Shown here in pieces: positions 11,188 to 25,311 of a DNA stretch of 64,000 nt. The stretch is from Polyodon spathula. Taxonomy: Eukaryota > Chordata > Actinopteri > Acipenseriformes > Polyodontidae. The notes beneath the pieces were generated by a model that worked only from the letters and a program-made list of their open reading frames with translations, was not told where the DNA came from and made no database searches. How positions within the stretch are numbered: the first letter of the stretch is position 1; every line of letters starts with the position of its first letter. The DNA lies in contig NC_054565.1 of NCBI RefSeq assembly GCF_017654505.1, positions 2,215,468-2,279,467 of the forward strand. Direction: 5' to 3'. A program made the position numbers and the translations under genes.

Positions 11188-12906
11188 TTTAAAAAAAAAC
11201 AAAAACAAACAGCTTTCAAAGGGCAATGCTAGCTGTGTGCAGCACAGTGACGGTGGAGCCTGTAGTATTTTATCAAGAGAAAAAAGCCACTGCGATGACT
11301 TTATTATTTTTGAGCACTTCCGAAAAGATTGTTTAAAATGGCAGCCATTTAAAATAATGCAATTTATTCTGTATAGCTTGGGGACACACTATGACCTAAA
11401 TGAAGCATGTCTTCTATTAGAGCCCTACAGAAACAAACTAATAGCCTGCACAGAAAGCCATTTGTAATAAGACTGTAATTCACATGATTCATTAAACAGA
11501 AATGAAAAATAATAGAATATTCTGATGAAAATACTCCTCACGGAAATACATACTGAGTTCATTCATTTGAAGTCTTTTCTTGACTAAGCGCTTTGTTATG
11601 CTGATGTGCAGATTAGATAATGTCAGAAATATTTACTTGCTTGCTATGAATGCTTTTCCTCTTGCTTTTGTTTTTTTTTAAAGGATTACAGTTCAATGGC
11701 TATATGTTCCTCTTTTTGCTTAGATCAAAACATTCCCGACATTTTAAGGTTGGTTTCATGAATGTTCTGTTTAGGGCTGTTTTTTTTTTAAAGCCCAGTT
11801 TGTTGAATTATATTGAGTTTGTAGTTTGTGAAACCTTGTTCAACTGGTTTAAACTAAGCACTGTCAAAGCACTGTTTAGGGCAAACATGACATAGTGATT
11901 AGAAAACTCACCTTACACCAACTGTTTATGTTGACTTGACAATATGAAATGAGATCTGGAGATTCCTCCCAATGGATAAATGTCATTTTTCAGAGATTAA
12001 TATGCCTATTTCCATAATATATTTAGAACATAAAACTACAGAATGTAATTGAATATTAAGTAAATGTCATCTCAGAATAAATACAGAATCTTTAATAATT
12101 TTGCAATTGAAGCAAAAGCTAAGACACTATGATCATTCAAGAAAGAGATCGAGCCCTGAGGCTAATGGGACGCTGGCAAGGGACTAGCCTCAAAGGGCCA
12201 GACAGCCTTATCTCACTCCCAACATTTCATACATTCTTAATTTTTATACTTTGCAATTACATGACACAAATATGTTATGTGTCTCTAAGTACAGCCGCGA
12301 GTATTGACACTATGAATTTTGCTCCCTGCACTCTGAAGTCAGTTCAAAGACGTAATGCAAGGCCTTAGGGCATTTAGAAACATGTTTTTGAGCTGGAGTA
12401 TGTTAATGATTTAGCGAAACCAGTGGAAATGACACACAAGTAATTCACTCACGTTGACAACCCAGTTTTTAATTTTTTTAATTTTTTAATTATAATTTCT
12501 AATTTGTTTATTACAGGTTTCCGGTTTGAGTGAGCTTTTCCTTTCTGAACAAAATTAGCTACTGACAGCTTGGAGAATCTGCCGCCATAGCATTTGCTAT
12601 CTCAGCGATACTGTGACTCGCATCAAGGGGATCTACAAATAGATCATAGTAACGATCAAGGAGGTATGGTATATTATGGGACCATCAATGTGTAGTAAAT
12701 GTAAACAAGGGAAAAAAATATATCATGGCACACTGTTTTTCAGATTTCAAATGAGTCTACCAATTTCAGCCATGCTGTGTATGACATTAAGTAGAAAAAT
12801 AATAATAAGCATAGACCGAATATCTAATAAAAAGGAATAGATTCAAATCCTTTTGGCATTTCTGTATGAAGCGTCCGTCTAAAACACATCCAATGGTTTG
12901 GAGATC
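11188..12906. other. Non-coding unique sequence
   Basis: No gene or transposon recognised; short A/T runs only (for example 12465-12495). Confidence 0.5.
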
Positions 12907-12978
12907 GTTCCAGAAAGATACCCTGTATTTTATATATGAGATCAATGTTCCAGAAAGATACCCTGTATTTTATATATG
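12907..12978. repeat. 40-bp tandem duplication, 1.8 copies
   Basis: The 32-bp string beginning GTTCCAGAAAGATACCC occurs identically at 12907-12938 and 12947-12978, giving a 40-bp period with no mismatch. The identity implies a recent local duplication. Confidence 0.95.
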
Positions 12979-13713
12979 CAGGCAATGTCACAATCCTTTT
13001 TTCACCCTTCAAGACAGTATTTTAAATGAGTGACTCAGATATGTAACTAACCAGACAGCTGACAGGAAAATTAGCTTCTGTCCCCAGATTGATAGTCTCC
13101 TAGAAAGCCTAAAATCACTACGGTCATCACTTAAAAGTACAGTACTTTAAAATCCTACCTTTCATTGATTCAGTGCCATTTTTACCTCTCCTCTATAAGC
13201 TGACCTGACCATTTCAAGTGCATTTTCTTCACCTCTAAAGTACTGCTGTGTGGTTTATGGAAACTGCTGTACAGATGAATGACACAGAGTTAATATTTCC
13301 TCTCAAATGGAGGATAAGGCATATCTGTGCATTGCAAATTCATAAGGGTTCAGACGAGAAGAAGCTTAATGGAAATTAAACATTGAACTATGCAAACTGG
13401 CAGTAAGCTAATAAAGTCTAAAACATGTTATTTACTTTGTTATTTACTTTACCTTTTAATGATGAACCCTAGTTAGTTAAGCCCCTTGCACACTAATTAT
13501 CATATGTAAAAGTTTAGCTGGAGATTTAAAGAGACTTGTCATGAACTTGTACAGGTACGTAGAGTGCTGACTGTCAGCTTCACTCCTTAGAAAAGTATAG
13601 AATAGCCTAAGGTGAAACACATTTATGACAGCCCCTATGCCAAAAGAAGTATAGCGATATCTGTAGAATACATAGTTTCCATCTCATACATGGTTAAAGC
13701 ATATTGCTGTTTG
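12979..13713. other. Non-coding unique sequence
   Basis: Nothing recognised apart from a small palindrome AAAGTACAGTACTTT near 13134-13148. Confidence 0.5.

Positions 13714-13770
<57 letters not shown>
13714..13770. repeat. (ATA)19 microsatellite
   Basis: Perfect 57-bp trinucleotide tract, followed by degenerate ACT and AAT triplets to about 13820. Confidence 0.98.
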
Positions 13771-13771
<1 letters not shown>

Positions 13772-13971
13772 GACCCATGCTATGACCACTATGACTACTA
13801 CTACTAATAACAATAATAAAGACATGAGATGTTAATTAGAACATGGAAAACACTTCTGGTCAAAAGACTTTTTACATAGTTTTCTCTTTTTTTTTTTTAA
13901 GATTTCAGTGTTTGAAGTTTTAGATACAATATGCAACTTCCTTCATATGTACATTATACGGCATAACTTGG

Positions 13972-14045
13972 GTAAAACTTTACATTAAATGTATTTAAGC
14001 ACAATGTAATTACACTGTATTTACATTATCACATTATTAAATATA
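13972..14045. mobile_element. Left end of GTAACACTTTACATTAA-family repeat
   Basis: It begins GTAAAACTTTACATTAA, matching the inverse complement of 9082-9098 at 16 of 17 bases. It continues with TAATTACACTGTATTTACAT and ATTATTAAATATAC, which parallel the inverted 9-kb copy. Only about 75 bp are recognisable, so it is a fragment. Confidence 0.5.
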
Positions 14046-15106
14046 CCACTGGTTATGTTTCTGATTAACCATTTATCTGAATGTGAACTAAACTACTTTT
14101 CCAGATAAGACATGCTAATACACAATAACAACGTGGAATGTAAAGTAAAATGCAAGATTTGATTTTATTTCCCCCCTGTAAAGCTCTTTAGTTTGAAAAG
14201 GATTAATCTGTTTTTCAAAGGAGATTTTTTTTAGAACAATCATAGGAACAAATGCTTTTCCTAACAGCCTCCCAGTCGGAATGTTATCTTGCAATTAATT
14301 TCTGATTGGCTCAAAGGTATTCATAAAAAAAACAATGGCAGTTGTCTTATATGCATTGGTAGCCGTGGAAACCATTCCGCAGCCTTATGTTTTTAAAAGC
14401 CTCATTTCTAAAAGCTCAGGCCTGGACCTAGAAATGTTAATAAAACATGCTGTCAGTCTCAAGCTTTTCCAGCACGAGGAAACTTGCTACCTATAAATCT
14501 CAACATAGATACGTTATCACTAGACTTAATTTAAAAGAAGGCTGTTTGTGATTTAGCCTCCTACTGTATAAAGGACCAATCCAATTAATATAAAGAAATC
14601 AGTCTTTTGTCATTTACAGGGACATATGCAAGCTTAATTAAATTATAGTGTAATGTATATCTTTTTTTTTGTATTTTTACCTAGCGTCTTCAGGAAATCA
14701 GTTGATAAGGATTAGGATGGCTACATTAAATGTTAGTGTTGCCTTTAAAACCAGGCAGCGTATTCTTACTGCAGTTTAGACTTAACTTAATATGACATGT
14801 ATCCTACAGCAAAACAGATTTAATCCTTTATAATCTGCTCCCTAGCTGTGGAATTTCAATATCCTATTTAGAATTAAGTATATTTACCACTAAAGAATGC
14901 CATTTACAAAACTGACAAAGCCAAAATTGAATTCCAGGATCTGTTGTACCAATGACAGCTATTGAAAATGAAATATCATTTTTGCAAGCGCTGCATTTTA
15001 CAAGGGAACTATCCCCTTTGCTTTTACACGACTTTTAATGTTTGCTTTGCTTGTTACTGATACCAAAAGCAACCCACAAAACAGACAGCAAGGGTCCTTC
15101 TCAATT
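14046..15106. other. Non-coding unique sequence
   Basis: No gene recognised. 14270-14480 is more complex in composition and could be a conserved block, but nothing specific supports a function. Confidence 0.5.
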
Positions 15107-15761
15107 ATGATTGTGACAGGGTGAAGGCAAGAAGGTGGGGTAAAATCTGGCCTCCCGACAGGTGGTGGCGCTAGAGCTATCATCGTGCAAGTCCGCACCA
15201 AGACAGAGCACGCCTTAAGTATGGAGTCGGCTTGCGGTGACCATCTTGGGAAGTTTCGAGTTGCGCATCCATCAAAGCCAGTGTTTTTCCATAGAGATAA
15301 TCGACTAGCGATTAGTCATGGAGGATTAACGGGGTGGGGCTTGGATCTTAAAAGGGAAGTGTGTTGATCAGTGGGTTGATGGTGCTTGGGGAAGACGAGG
15401 TGGGGAGGACAGCAATCTGGAAGTGTGCAGTATTTATTTAGTTGTACCCTGATGTGTCTTTGCCTGCAGTATTGGTCCAAGTAGTTAGACAGTCGTTGTC
15501 AGTGGATCAAGGACAGGTCGACAAACCGAACAAGAGAGCTACTTGGAGCCTGTTGCTGGGATCAGGTGAGCCGGACACTTCCTTTCTGTCGGGATACTGT
15601 ACATCTGTGTAAATAATGGTGATCGGGACTGTGAGGCACTGTTTGTGTGGGTCTGTGTTCATGTTTTGTTTATTCGTGGATCACAATATAAGCTTTGTTT
15701 ACGGTGTGAGACAGTGACCATGTATTTATCTACACAACACACACCACCCAGGGACAATGAT
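15107..15761 (+). mobile_element. Solo LTR with perfect 5-bp target-site duplication
   Basis: A 645-bp segment (15112-15756) starts TGTGACAGGG and ends CAGGGACA, the canonical TG...CA form. It is flanked on both sides by the identical 5-bp repeat ATGAT (15107-15111 and 15757-15761). It is clearly richer in GC than surrounding DNA and has no matching second LTR or internal gag/pol in the window, so it is a solo LTR left by recombination between the two LTRs of an inserted element. A 5-bp duplication fits Gypsy-type or retrovirus-like integrases. TTAAAAGGG near 15347 may be the TATA-like element, with a GT-rich region downstream; this suggests the plus orientation. Short ORFs inside (15185-15367, 15645-15839) are not recognised as proteins. 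Confidence 0.85.
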
Positions 15762-16995
15762 AGAAAGAACACCCCTAGTCAAATGAATACAGCTCTCCTA
15801 TTCCTGTTTTTAGTGGAGACCAAACAAATTACAAAATAGCAAATTAGTCACAAACCTGTACTACACACAAAAAATAACTGGATGCTCTTTTATTATTCCA
15901 AATTATGTGGTAATTTTAGGAAACATGCATGTTAGAACAGTCTGACACCTTATGATATAAGTGCTATTAGAAGTAACACATAAATTGAGATTGTGTGGGA
16001 GTTTACCTTAAATAGCTGTACCAATGTTTCAATCTTCTATAAATCACAATGATGTACAGTATAACTACAGTACAATTGATTAAAATGGGAAAGCTCAATG
16101 CAGGATGTCACAGGGGATTCAGTTTTCTCAAGACAGTAGAGGAAAATGTATTAATAATGTCACCATAATCAATCGAGGGAAGAAATGTGCTCAGTCAAAG
16201 GGTTTCTTCTCTGTAATGACAATCGTGCATCATCTCAGAACTTCAGAGCTGGAGATAACGTTTAATGATACCAACCAACTTAAAACTTGTATTTCATGCA
16301 TCTCAGGGGAATAACATTGAAACAGGTTGTCAGAATTTACGGGGCTCGCAGCTTGCATTAGAAGTTCAATGTGCCGTATTCTAAGAGTTAACTGATCCAT
16401 CACAAGACAAACAAACAGGAATATTAGTATTGCAGGAAGTTCAATGGTGCAGATTTAACTTGGTGGTTGTTGAACTAATACTTGTCTTTTATACGAGAAG
16501 TATATTGGAAAGTGTCATAAAATGAATAGGACAATAAACACGCATAAAACATTTGATACACTTATTAATTACAGTAACTCATTGGCATGCTTTCCTTTGA
16601 TGTGGTACACAAGAAAAAAAAGCAGTACTGCTGCATTAGCACCAAAAAAGATTCAGCTCCAGTTCTGTGAACAAGAGAAAAAATATGTATTCTACCTACA
16701 GTGATTTTGTTTTTCTGAATTCTAATTACATTAGGATAATTGCTGTGCAAAAAAATAACACACAACAGCATTTTAACAGAAAGAGTTCACAATATAAATG
16801 ATCAACAAGACATTTTAGTTTTTAGCATGAAGTAAATAGTTATATAGTCTAGGATCCAATAAATGTTTTGAACTGGTGAATATAGAACTCTTAACAAACC
16901 AGAATATAATGATTTTTTTTGGAAATGAAAACTAAGGGTGTGGTTCAGTTCAGGGTTAGGGTTCTGGATTTGTCCACACCCCAATAAATTTGGAG

Positions 16996-17019
16996 TTTTT
17001 TTTTTTTTTTTTTTTTTTT
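16996..17019. repeat. Poly(T) run, 24 bp
   Basis: Uninterrupted T24 with no retroposon body recognised beside it. Confidence 0.9.
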
Positions 17020-18250
17020 AAGTGAGAACTTAGATTGTTTCCCATTTAAAAGAACTCAATGTTTTCCTGTTACAAGATATAATTATCAATTTAATTTGAG
17101 ATGGCATTCACATCCACGTTGCTGTAGAGTGTGTCAAAAACAATACAACTAAACAATAAAACTAAAAGCATTGTATGCGCAAGATGAGGTGGGACACTGT
17201 CTACATCAAAATGTGTAGAAACAATATTTTTCTCAACCTCGTCCACAGGAGTAAGAATAATTTAAACTGGGGAAATACTAGAAATAAGTACTCTGTTAAT
17301 GCTTGGTTTTGCTCTGAAATGCTGCAGTATAAAATAATTCTAATAATTCTAAAATATGCTGAGCAGCAGTAATATATTTTATTAAATCAGCCCACACTTT
17401 TCATTTCACTGGCTTTGAAACCGCAATCATCTCCTTACTAGGTGGCAAAGTAGCAACCAGGCTATTTATCAAAATGGCATGCACTTCAAAATGTCATTAC
17501 AGTAAAGTTTGATTTTTGCATTGGGAAGTTTTTTCCACTATAACTGCATGAACGACCCCTAATAGTCAACTTACAGACTCAGGTGTGAGATATTCATGCT
17601 GTGCAATCAGTTAATCGCAATATTATCAGGGCTCTGATTGCAGGCAGCTGGTTATTTCAATAATATACAGTACATAAACAAGGGCAGTTCCAAAAGCCAG
17701 GACTGGATGCAGGGCTGGTGAGAGCTTTAACCCTTTGCATTATCACATATTGTATCGAATTCTCGTCTTTTTCTTAAAAACCTCAGTTTGAATGTGGTTG
17801 TTTCAGATCTTGGTTTCAGTGAACTCTAAAAGAAAGCTTTTGCAGTTTTCTTATCATACTAGTCATGCCTCAAGGTGTGTGTGCCAGTTCCCTGTGATCT
17901 GGAGTCAGCATCTAAACCATGCCACCCTAGGCTAATCTGATTGGCTCCCTTTCCACTTTGCAGAAAGGTCAAATGAGGTCAGGCATGGTGCTGAGAATGG
18001 TAGCATTCATGCTGTCACGTGTTAAGGGTCCATTTCTATCAGTACTTATATTTTGCAAAGATGAAAAACCAGGTTAATATGCTAAGTGTTATCTTAAAGG
18101 ACAACTAAAAGATGGAAGCATTCCAGATAGCTAATCTGAATTATTTATCGTGCCAAAACATATGTAGATCCACCTAAATAATGTGCTCACACTAACTTCC
18201 TCTAGTCATGTCAAAGGCAACAACAACCATCTGCTATAGTTATCCTCCAG

Positions 18251-18274
18251 TTTTTTTTTTTTTTTTTTTTTTTT
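18251..18274. repeat. Poly(T) run, 24 bp
   Basis: Uninterrupted T24 with no retroposon body recognised beside it. Confidence 0.9.
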
Positions 18275-21200
18275 GGATGGATCATTTTACATAAATATAA
18301 CTATTTACAGATCATCATACTTTTTTTTTCTCAATTTTGTTTTCTTGGAACAGAATGCTTCTAAGACAGTGAGGGCAAACCCTGTTAAATGCAATCTTGT
18401 GTGAGATGACATGCAAACCATCACACTCAATGTCAGTGTCCACAGACACATGAAACAGCATTATAAAGCACATTCACACAACACACATTGAATTCAGATT
18501 CTGGTTTGATATAGAATATGTCATTTGAATGTTACAAGAATGACACATGGACGAGATGCAACACTGTCAAGTTTGAAAATACAGTTGTCCGAGGAGACCA
18601 GTCGTTTTGGACAGAGGTTAAGATTCTCACTGGGGAACTACATGGTTGCAGGTTTTAGGCAGCACTGCCTCTAATGCAGTTGTACCTCTAAGACCACCCT
18701 TATACAAGCCAGTTGGAATGATACAGTGAACACTGGTATGACACAATTGTACTGTATGAGTGCTTATGTCAAATAAGCATCACCTGCTACGTTCCCCTCC
18801 CTTAACTGTAGCACCACATCAAAGCCACACTTTAAAAAGAATAATTATTTAAGAATTAAGGATAACTGAGTAGCATTTCATTGATAGATGCAAGAAGGCA
18901 AATGTATTTAAATTGATTTGCTTTAGTCATGTCTGTTATGTCCTTGAATCTAGTTAGTTGCTGTTTGGATGTTCATATTATTTTCCCTTGAAGTTGTTTG
19001 TGCAATTTCCATTTTTTTAGTCAGATTAAGAAAGAAAAAACTGACCAGGGAGGTGGCAAAACAGACCCTTGGTTATTTTTTTTTGTTCTGGATTGACTTG
19101 ACAGTCAATTAAATATGCATCCTCTAGTCTTCAATACAATTAGTAAATAGCTCATCGTCAAAAATACATTAAATACATCATCCAAGGTCATCTATCTAAC
19201 TCACTCTTTTTGGGAATATGTAAAATATCACATGCATTATTAGTGTTATATATTCCCTTTAGCAATGTTTGGCTAGAAGAATTTAGTTGCATTGGAAAGT
19301 AATCCCAGTACCAAGTAGATAAAACGTGAAAAGAGACTGAAGTTAATATTGAAGTTCTTTCCGCATCTGCTTAATAGGATTCGACATAATGCACACCGTA
19401 CATGCATACAAGATCTTAACTGTATACAACATTTATCAATACGTGCATGATCTTGTTACTTCAGGTCTGCATGATACTGGGATTAATGGCTTGTTTTAAG
19501 CATTAGCTGTGTTTGGCTAATAAACCACAAACAAGACTGTTATCAGAGGCCTGGCTCTAAAGGAGGGGTGTCTGACGACCTTTGATAAACTCTAACGCTT
19601 GTCTCATGTTTCTCTTTAATCTGCCTTCACACACATTTTAAAGCTTTTATGATCAAGTAACTGCTTAATTATGTCAAATTAATTCAGTCCAGGATGGATG
19701 GTAAACAAAACTATCAAAGCAAATTCAACTTGCTAGACTTAAATTGCAGTTGAGCGCTAAAATTTGCTTTTGAATAATGTTCTCAGCTAAGAGGATAACA
19801 GGGGTTTAGGTCGTAAATTTCCCAACTGTCTTATTTACCAGTCTTCAGAGAAGGATTTAATGGGTCCCTCGACTCAGTTTAACTTTGATTTGAGCCATAC
19901 AAAATTCAACAGCTTCTCGGTTAATTAAATTCAGAACCTAGCTTGTTGAGTAAATACTGTTTAGTTATTCTCTCTGGAGTAAACAGGCACACTCCTTCTC
20001 TAGTTCTTACACTCGTCTCCTGTTTTTATACACGTTATCCCACGGAATGTAAAAAGTGAAATAATGTATGTTAAATATTTTGGTACTGTATATTAGCTGC
20101 ATTTTTGTCTAGTTGGAAAATGCGCCATTTTCTTTGCAGCAACTACTAAAACAAAAACTCAGTTTTGACAGAAAGCCACGGAATGGGTTCTGAAGCTGGT
20201 TGAGTAGAATTGTACTTTCACCTCCAGGAATTAAGCTGAAGAGCTAATCTGTTTCTTGGAATTTAACTTATTATTATTTTTTAATCTTGGCAGTCATATA
20301 AGCAATTATTTTTAGACCTTAGCACACCGTTTGCTGCCTCACAGAGAAGAGAAAGCAAATATACAATCCAGAGTATCACTGGACTGGAAAATAACCCTAC
20401 AAACAAACGACAAAGGCAAGTGCTAGATCACCATCTGTGGAGTTTAGCCTGCCAGGCATTGGACTCTGCAGTATGAGAACTAATTGGGGCAGCAGAGGAT
20501 CATCTTATATATAGATCATCCTACTTAATTTTGTTTACAGAGGTTGTATGGCATTCCTCCTAGGAAGTTTCTGGTCACACATTTCAAACTTATTATTAAA
20601 CTTCACATCTAAGGCTGTGAAAGTACAGAAACTCACATATTTATATAACTGTGATAAGCATACAGTAGTGGCTTCACAGGTTCCCATAGAAACTAAGGTA
20701 ACTATTTTATATGTATAAAAGTTACAGTGATTTAATGAAGTTAATTAAACTAGCAACATTGATAACGAGAAGCTATCTGTGAAATATTAAAGCATTATTG
20801 AGTCTTATACAATCTAAATTCTGGCAAAGCTAACTGATCACTATATATTAATTCCCTTGATGTTTCCAAACACCACTAACTAGAATTACTAGTGCAATGA
20901 AAATATAGATAAAAGAAGTTCAAAACATTTAGAGCTGCAACTGTTAAGATAACAGTGTTTTGTCTAATGCCCTCTTCAGTGTAATTCACTAGGTTTGAAT
21001 CCTGCAAACAGAGTACAAAATGAACTGAGACTGGCTGTTAAATGTACTTCACTGACACTTGTAGAATATGTTGTGCTCTTTTCATTGATTGATGTTGATC
21101 AGGATAGATTGGATACTGATCATCACTGGTCATCCAGCCACCCAGGACATTCAATACAAAATCTAAAGGTTCCTTTTTCAAATTTTTATTGAAATGTACT

Positions 21201-22148
21201 ATTTTTATGCCACTGCAGATTTCTGCACCTGTAGACAACCTCACATCTAGGGTTCTCAGATGATGACCTTTTTTTATCCCGTTTCTGCGTTCCAGACCAC
21301 ATCGCAGCTGATACTGGTGTTTTCAGGTTCCCTACATTATATAAAGAGGCCCTTAAGACATGATAAAACAGGGAAAACAAAATCTAAATGCATCGCTGTT
21401 TTTCTTGAAGGCCAGGACTTGTAGGGTATTTGCAACAAATTCCAAAAAAACAGAGGTAATTCTTCTTTCTTCTGTGCCTGGGTGATTTGTCCTGGCGTCT
21501 CTGAATGCTTCCCTTAATGAGCCTGTAAGGATAACCATTCATTTGGAGAAAGGCCCTTGATGTGTTGCAGTTCAAATGTTAATCTCTTGGGCTACTTTGG
21601 CAAATTGATAGTACTCTATTGAGGGCCTGTTCTCTTTTTGCTTTCACACTCCACAAAGCCAGTCAGTGTTTTTTTAAAGACTGATGGACTACGGAAAGAA
21701 AGCTTACGCCTTCTTAGCATCCTACTGATCTGTCTTTTTCATGAAGCCGTTCTTCTCGGACAAGGCAATTAATATCCCGGCAGAGTTTTATATCATCTGT
21801 AAGCAGGGGACCTTTCAGGGAGAGAATCTGCTTCTGTGTGAATATTAGAGAACAAGAGTCGCTTGTTGGGGCTCACCAAAGGATCTGAATGAAACTAAAG
21901 CGTTAGTCCAGCAGACAAATATTTTAATAATGGCTTTGAAGAAGTTTCCTTGGAAAAACATTTGTCTATTAATCTACTGTTCCTCAGTTTTCATCTGATT
22001 TTGTGATTGAGTTGTGGATTGTATTGGTCGATTTAGAAACCTCTTGCTTGTGAGGTGAACATATCTTTGACCGCTAAGTTCTGATATAGGATAGCATGTG
22101 TTGTTTTATCTGCTAGTGGTGCAAATAAGAATTGTGCACTCCCATTGA

Positions 22149-22490
22149 CAGCTAAGGCTATAAGTTTTGCATCACCTAGAATTTTTGGATTAAGACACAA
22201 AAAATAAATGAAAAAAAAAAAAAAAAAACTATATGAACATCATTTTTATATTTTATTTTACACCATGTAATCAAATAAATTACAAACAATATATTGCAAA
22301 AGTCTACCATAATAGTAGTACAGTAGTATTTCATGTTAGGTTTCGAAAATGTCACACTTTTAATTGTTTGTCAACATTTTTTCGTGGTATATGGAAAACT
22401 GCAAAGCAGTATGTAATTAAATATGTTAACGTTAAATTATTCAGCAGGTTTAATTTGACTTTATGAAGCTGTAGATCAATTTAGTTTTGA
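22149..22490 (-). mobile_element. Tc1/mariner-like MITE, copy 2, decayed at one end
   Basis: The left end CAGCTAAGG, then AGTTTTGCATCACC, is the same terminus as copy 1 at 6896. The interior, read on the minus strand, matches copy 1: GCTTCATAAAGTC, AACCTGCTGAATAAT, CCTAACATGAAATA and GACTTTTGCAATAT. A poly-A run at 22211-22228 has expanded near the intact end. Homology fades near 22470-22490, before the opposite inverted repeat, so that end is truncated or diverged. The dinucleotide before the left end is GA rather than TA, consistent with decay. No coding capacity. Confidence 0.7.
22211..22228. repeat. Poly(A) run, 18 bp
   Basis: A18 inside the decayed Tc1-like element. Confidence 0.9.
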
Positions 22491-23896
22491 AGTTCTATTG
22501 CTTCTTTCAAAGGCCACCATCGTAAGCTTGGAATTACTAACACTTTTAACAGCAGCCTCTTGGCATGGTAAAGTCTAACATGTCCATAATGATCTAAAGC
22601 TGTTCCTCTCTCTATAGGCAGCTGATGAATCGCTGTATAAAAGACTTCCTACTGGTATGGCTAATGATTGCTCTGCAAATGACATTTGTAAACTATGGGG
22701 TTCAAATGAGACACCACAGTGTCAGAAAGATAAAGGATAAAAATAGGAAAACACATAAAACGCAAACAGAAAAACACTATTTTACATATTAATCTTGCTA
22801 GACAGAAGTTACTTCTCAATGTCACACAGACTTTAATACAAGAAAACAAAACTATGAAACTACAGCCCCAAGGAACTCTTTGCATCTTTCAACATGTTAT
22901 TGCTGAAGACTAGCAATGTGTAGATCTTTTGGGAGTCAATGCAACAGGTGAAGAACATAGTTTATCTCTACTGGAATGAACAGAAGCTCTTGGTCGATTC
23001 GTTTTATGTTAAACCCCAGCAAGTATATTTTGAGATGACGCTCATGCAATGAAGCATGTAACCCCGGGCATGTTTATATTACTGTATACTGTGCACCTGA
23101 TCTCTTCCTACCAACGTGCTTGTGCAGCTCTTATGCGATCTTGCACTCAGCGATTGTTTTTTGAGATTCATTAAAAACTACACCATACAAAGGAGATTTG
23201 GTTTAAAACATCAAATGGCATTATTTGGGAAATTAACCAACATGTAGAAACATGATTACATCCCTTCCCATGGGACCAATCAGTTTGTTTTTAAATTATT
23301 CAAGTTTTCATTTTGTGTCAGAGATGGAATAGAAACAAAGACACAAGTTTATTTGTTTAAAGTGGCACACTCACATATTGTGTGATGAAAGATTTTCTTG
23401 TGTGCACTTCTTTACTTTACTTACAACCACACTGTTGCAGTTCTCATTCTCAAACTGTATATTACAGTATATAATAATATATATTATAGAATAACAGTTA
23501 TACTATTAACATGTCACATACATTTAAACGCGTTGTAATGATACTCTGTTAAATTCTCACACTATTCTATTACTAAAGTACTATTATTATGGTAACATTT
23601 TTAAGTCTAGTTCAACACACAAGCATTACATTATATAATATTTATTATATTGATTAAAAATGTGTATAATACTTCTGACCCGCCTACTCCTAACTTTTTT
23701 CCAATCTTGCCTCCTTAAAAAAACTAGCTGAATAGCCCAGCTGAACACTATACACACTAGCTAGCAAAATATATTCTATGTTTGAGGTTTACCACAAACC
23801 TCTACAGACGAAAGTATGAAAAATCAATGCCATTACCGTTTGGACTATCCATGCATGCTGTCAGATAGACCATAGATATGAACAGTTATAGATAAT
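22491..23896. other. Non-coding unique sequence
   Basis: No gene recognised. 23455-23660 is extremely AT-rich with several small palindromes such as ATAATATATATTAT. Confidence 0.5.
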
Positions 23897-24276
23897 TGTG
23901 GTAGGGTAGTGTTGCGGTCAAAGCTGGCTCACTGCAGGAATAGCAAATGCAGAGGCAGAAGACTGCAGTTCAATGCAGCAGCACACTTTGATTTAAACAG
24001 CAAAACAACACACACAAATGTACCCACGCAGAGCTATCACATTCCAGAGACAGGGAGCACAACCTGCTGTACCCAGTCCTTTCCCTAAACTAATCAGGGA
24101 GCTGTATCCTCCTTTATACAGAAAGACCATCTCCAAAATGGCAAATCAATGAACCAATGAGGGGAAAGACCACATTCCAGACCTGTATGTGCAAGGATGG
24201 GATTTTAACCCCACACCTACCAATATTATTATTGTTTATGATGTAAGGGGGTGGGGCTGTCTAACACATTCTATCA
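23897..24276 (-). mobile_element. Candidate solo LTR
   Basis: A block of moderate GC content in AT-rich flanks. Read on the minus strand it begins TGATAGAATGTGTTAGACAG and ends near GACCGCAACACTACCC; a narrower reading, TGTTAGACAG to GACCGCAACA (24266 to 23910), gives TGTT...AACA termini. A good TATA-like box, TGTATAAAGG on the minus strand near 24110-24120, sits about one third into the block, as expected for a U3 promoter. No target-site duplication was found with either pair of ends, so identity and limits are tentative. Confidence 0.4.

Positions 24277-25309
<1,033 letters not shown>

Positions 25310-25311
<2 letters not shown>

Larger units (their letters stand above)
15762..22148. other. 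Non-coding unique sequence
   Basis: More than 6 kb without a recognisable gene or transposon, apart from two poly-T runs. Several stretches look compositionally complex, for example 17560-17660, 17880-18010, 19480-19690 and 21470-21660. These are candidates for conserved non-coding elements, judged only by eye. Short overlapping ORFs on both strands at 20995-21575 have no recognisable family and contradict each other in strand. Confidence 0.5.

Noticed and set aside
15185..15839. Short ORFs of 60 and 64 codons
   Set aside because: They lie within or across the end of the solo LTR and match no known protein.
20995..21575. Overlapping ORFs on both strands
   Set aside because: Mutually conflicting frames and no family resemblance; probably chance.
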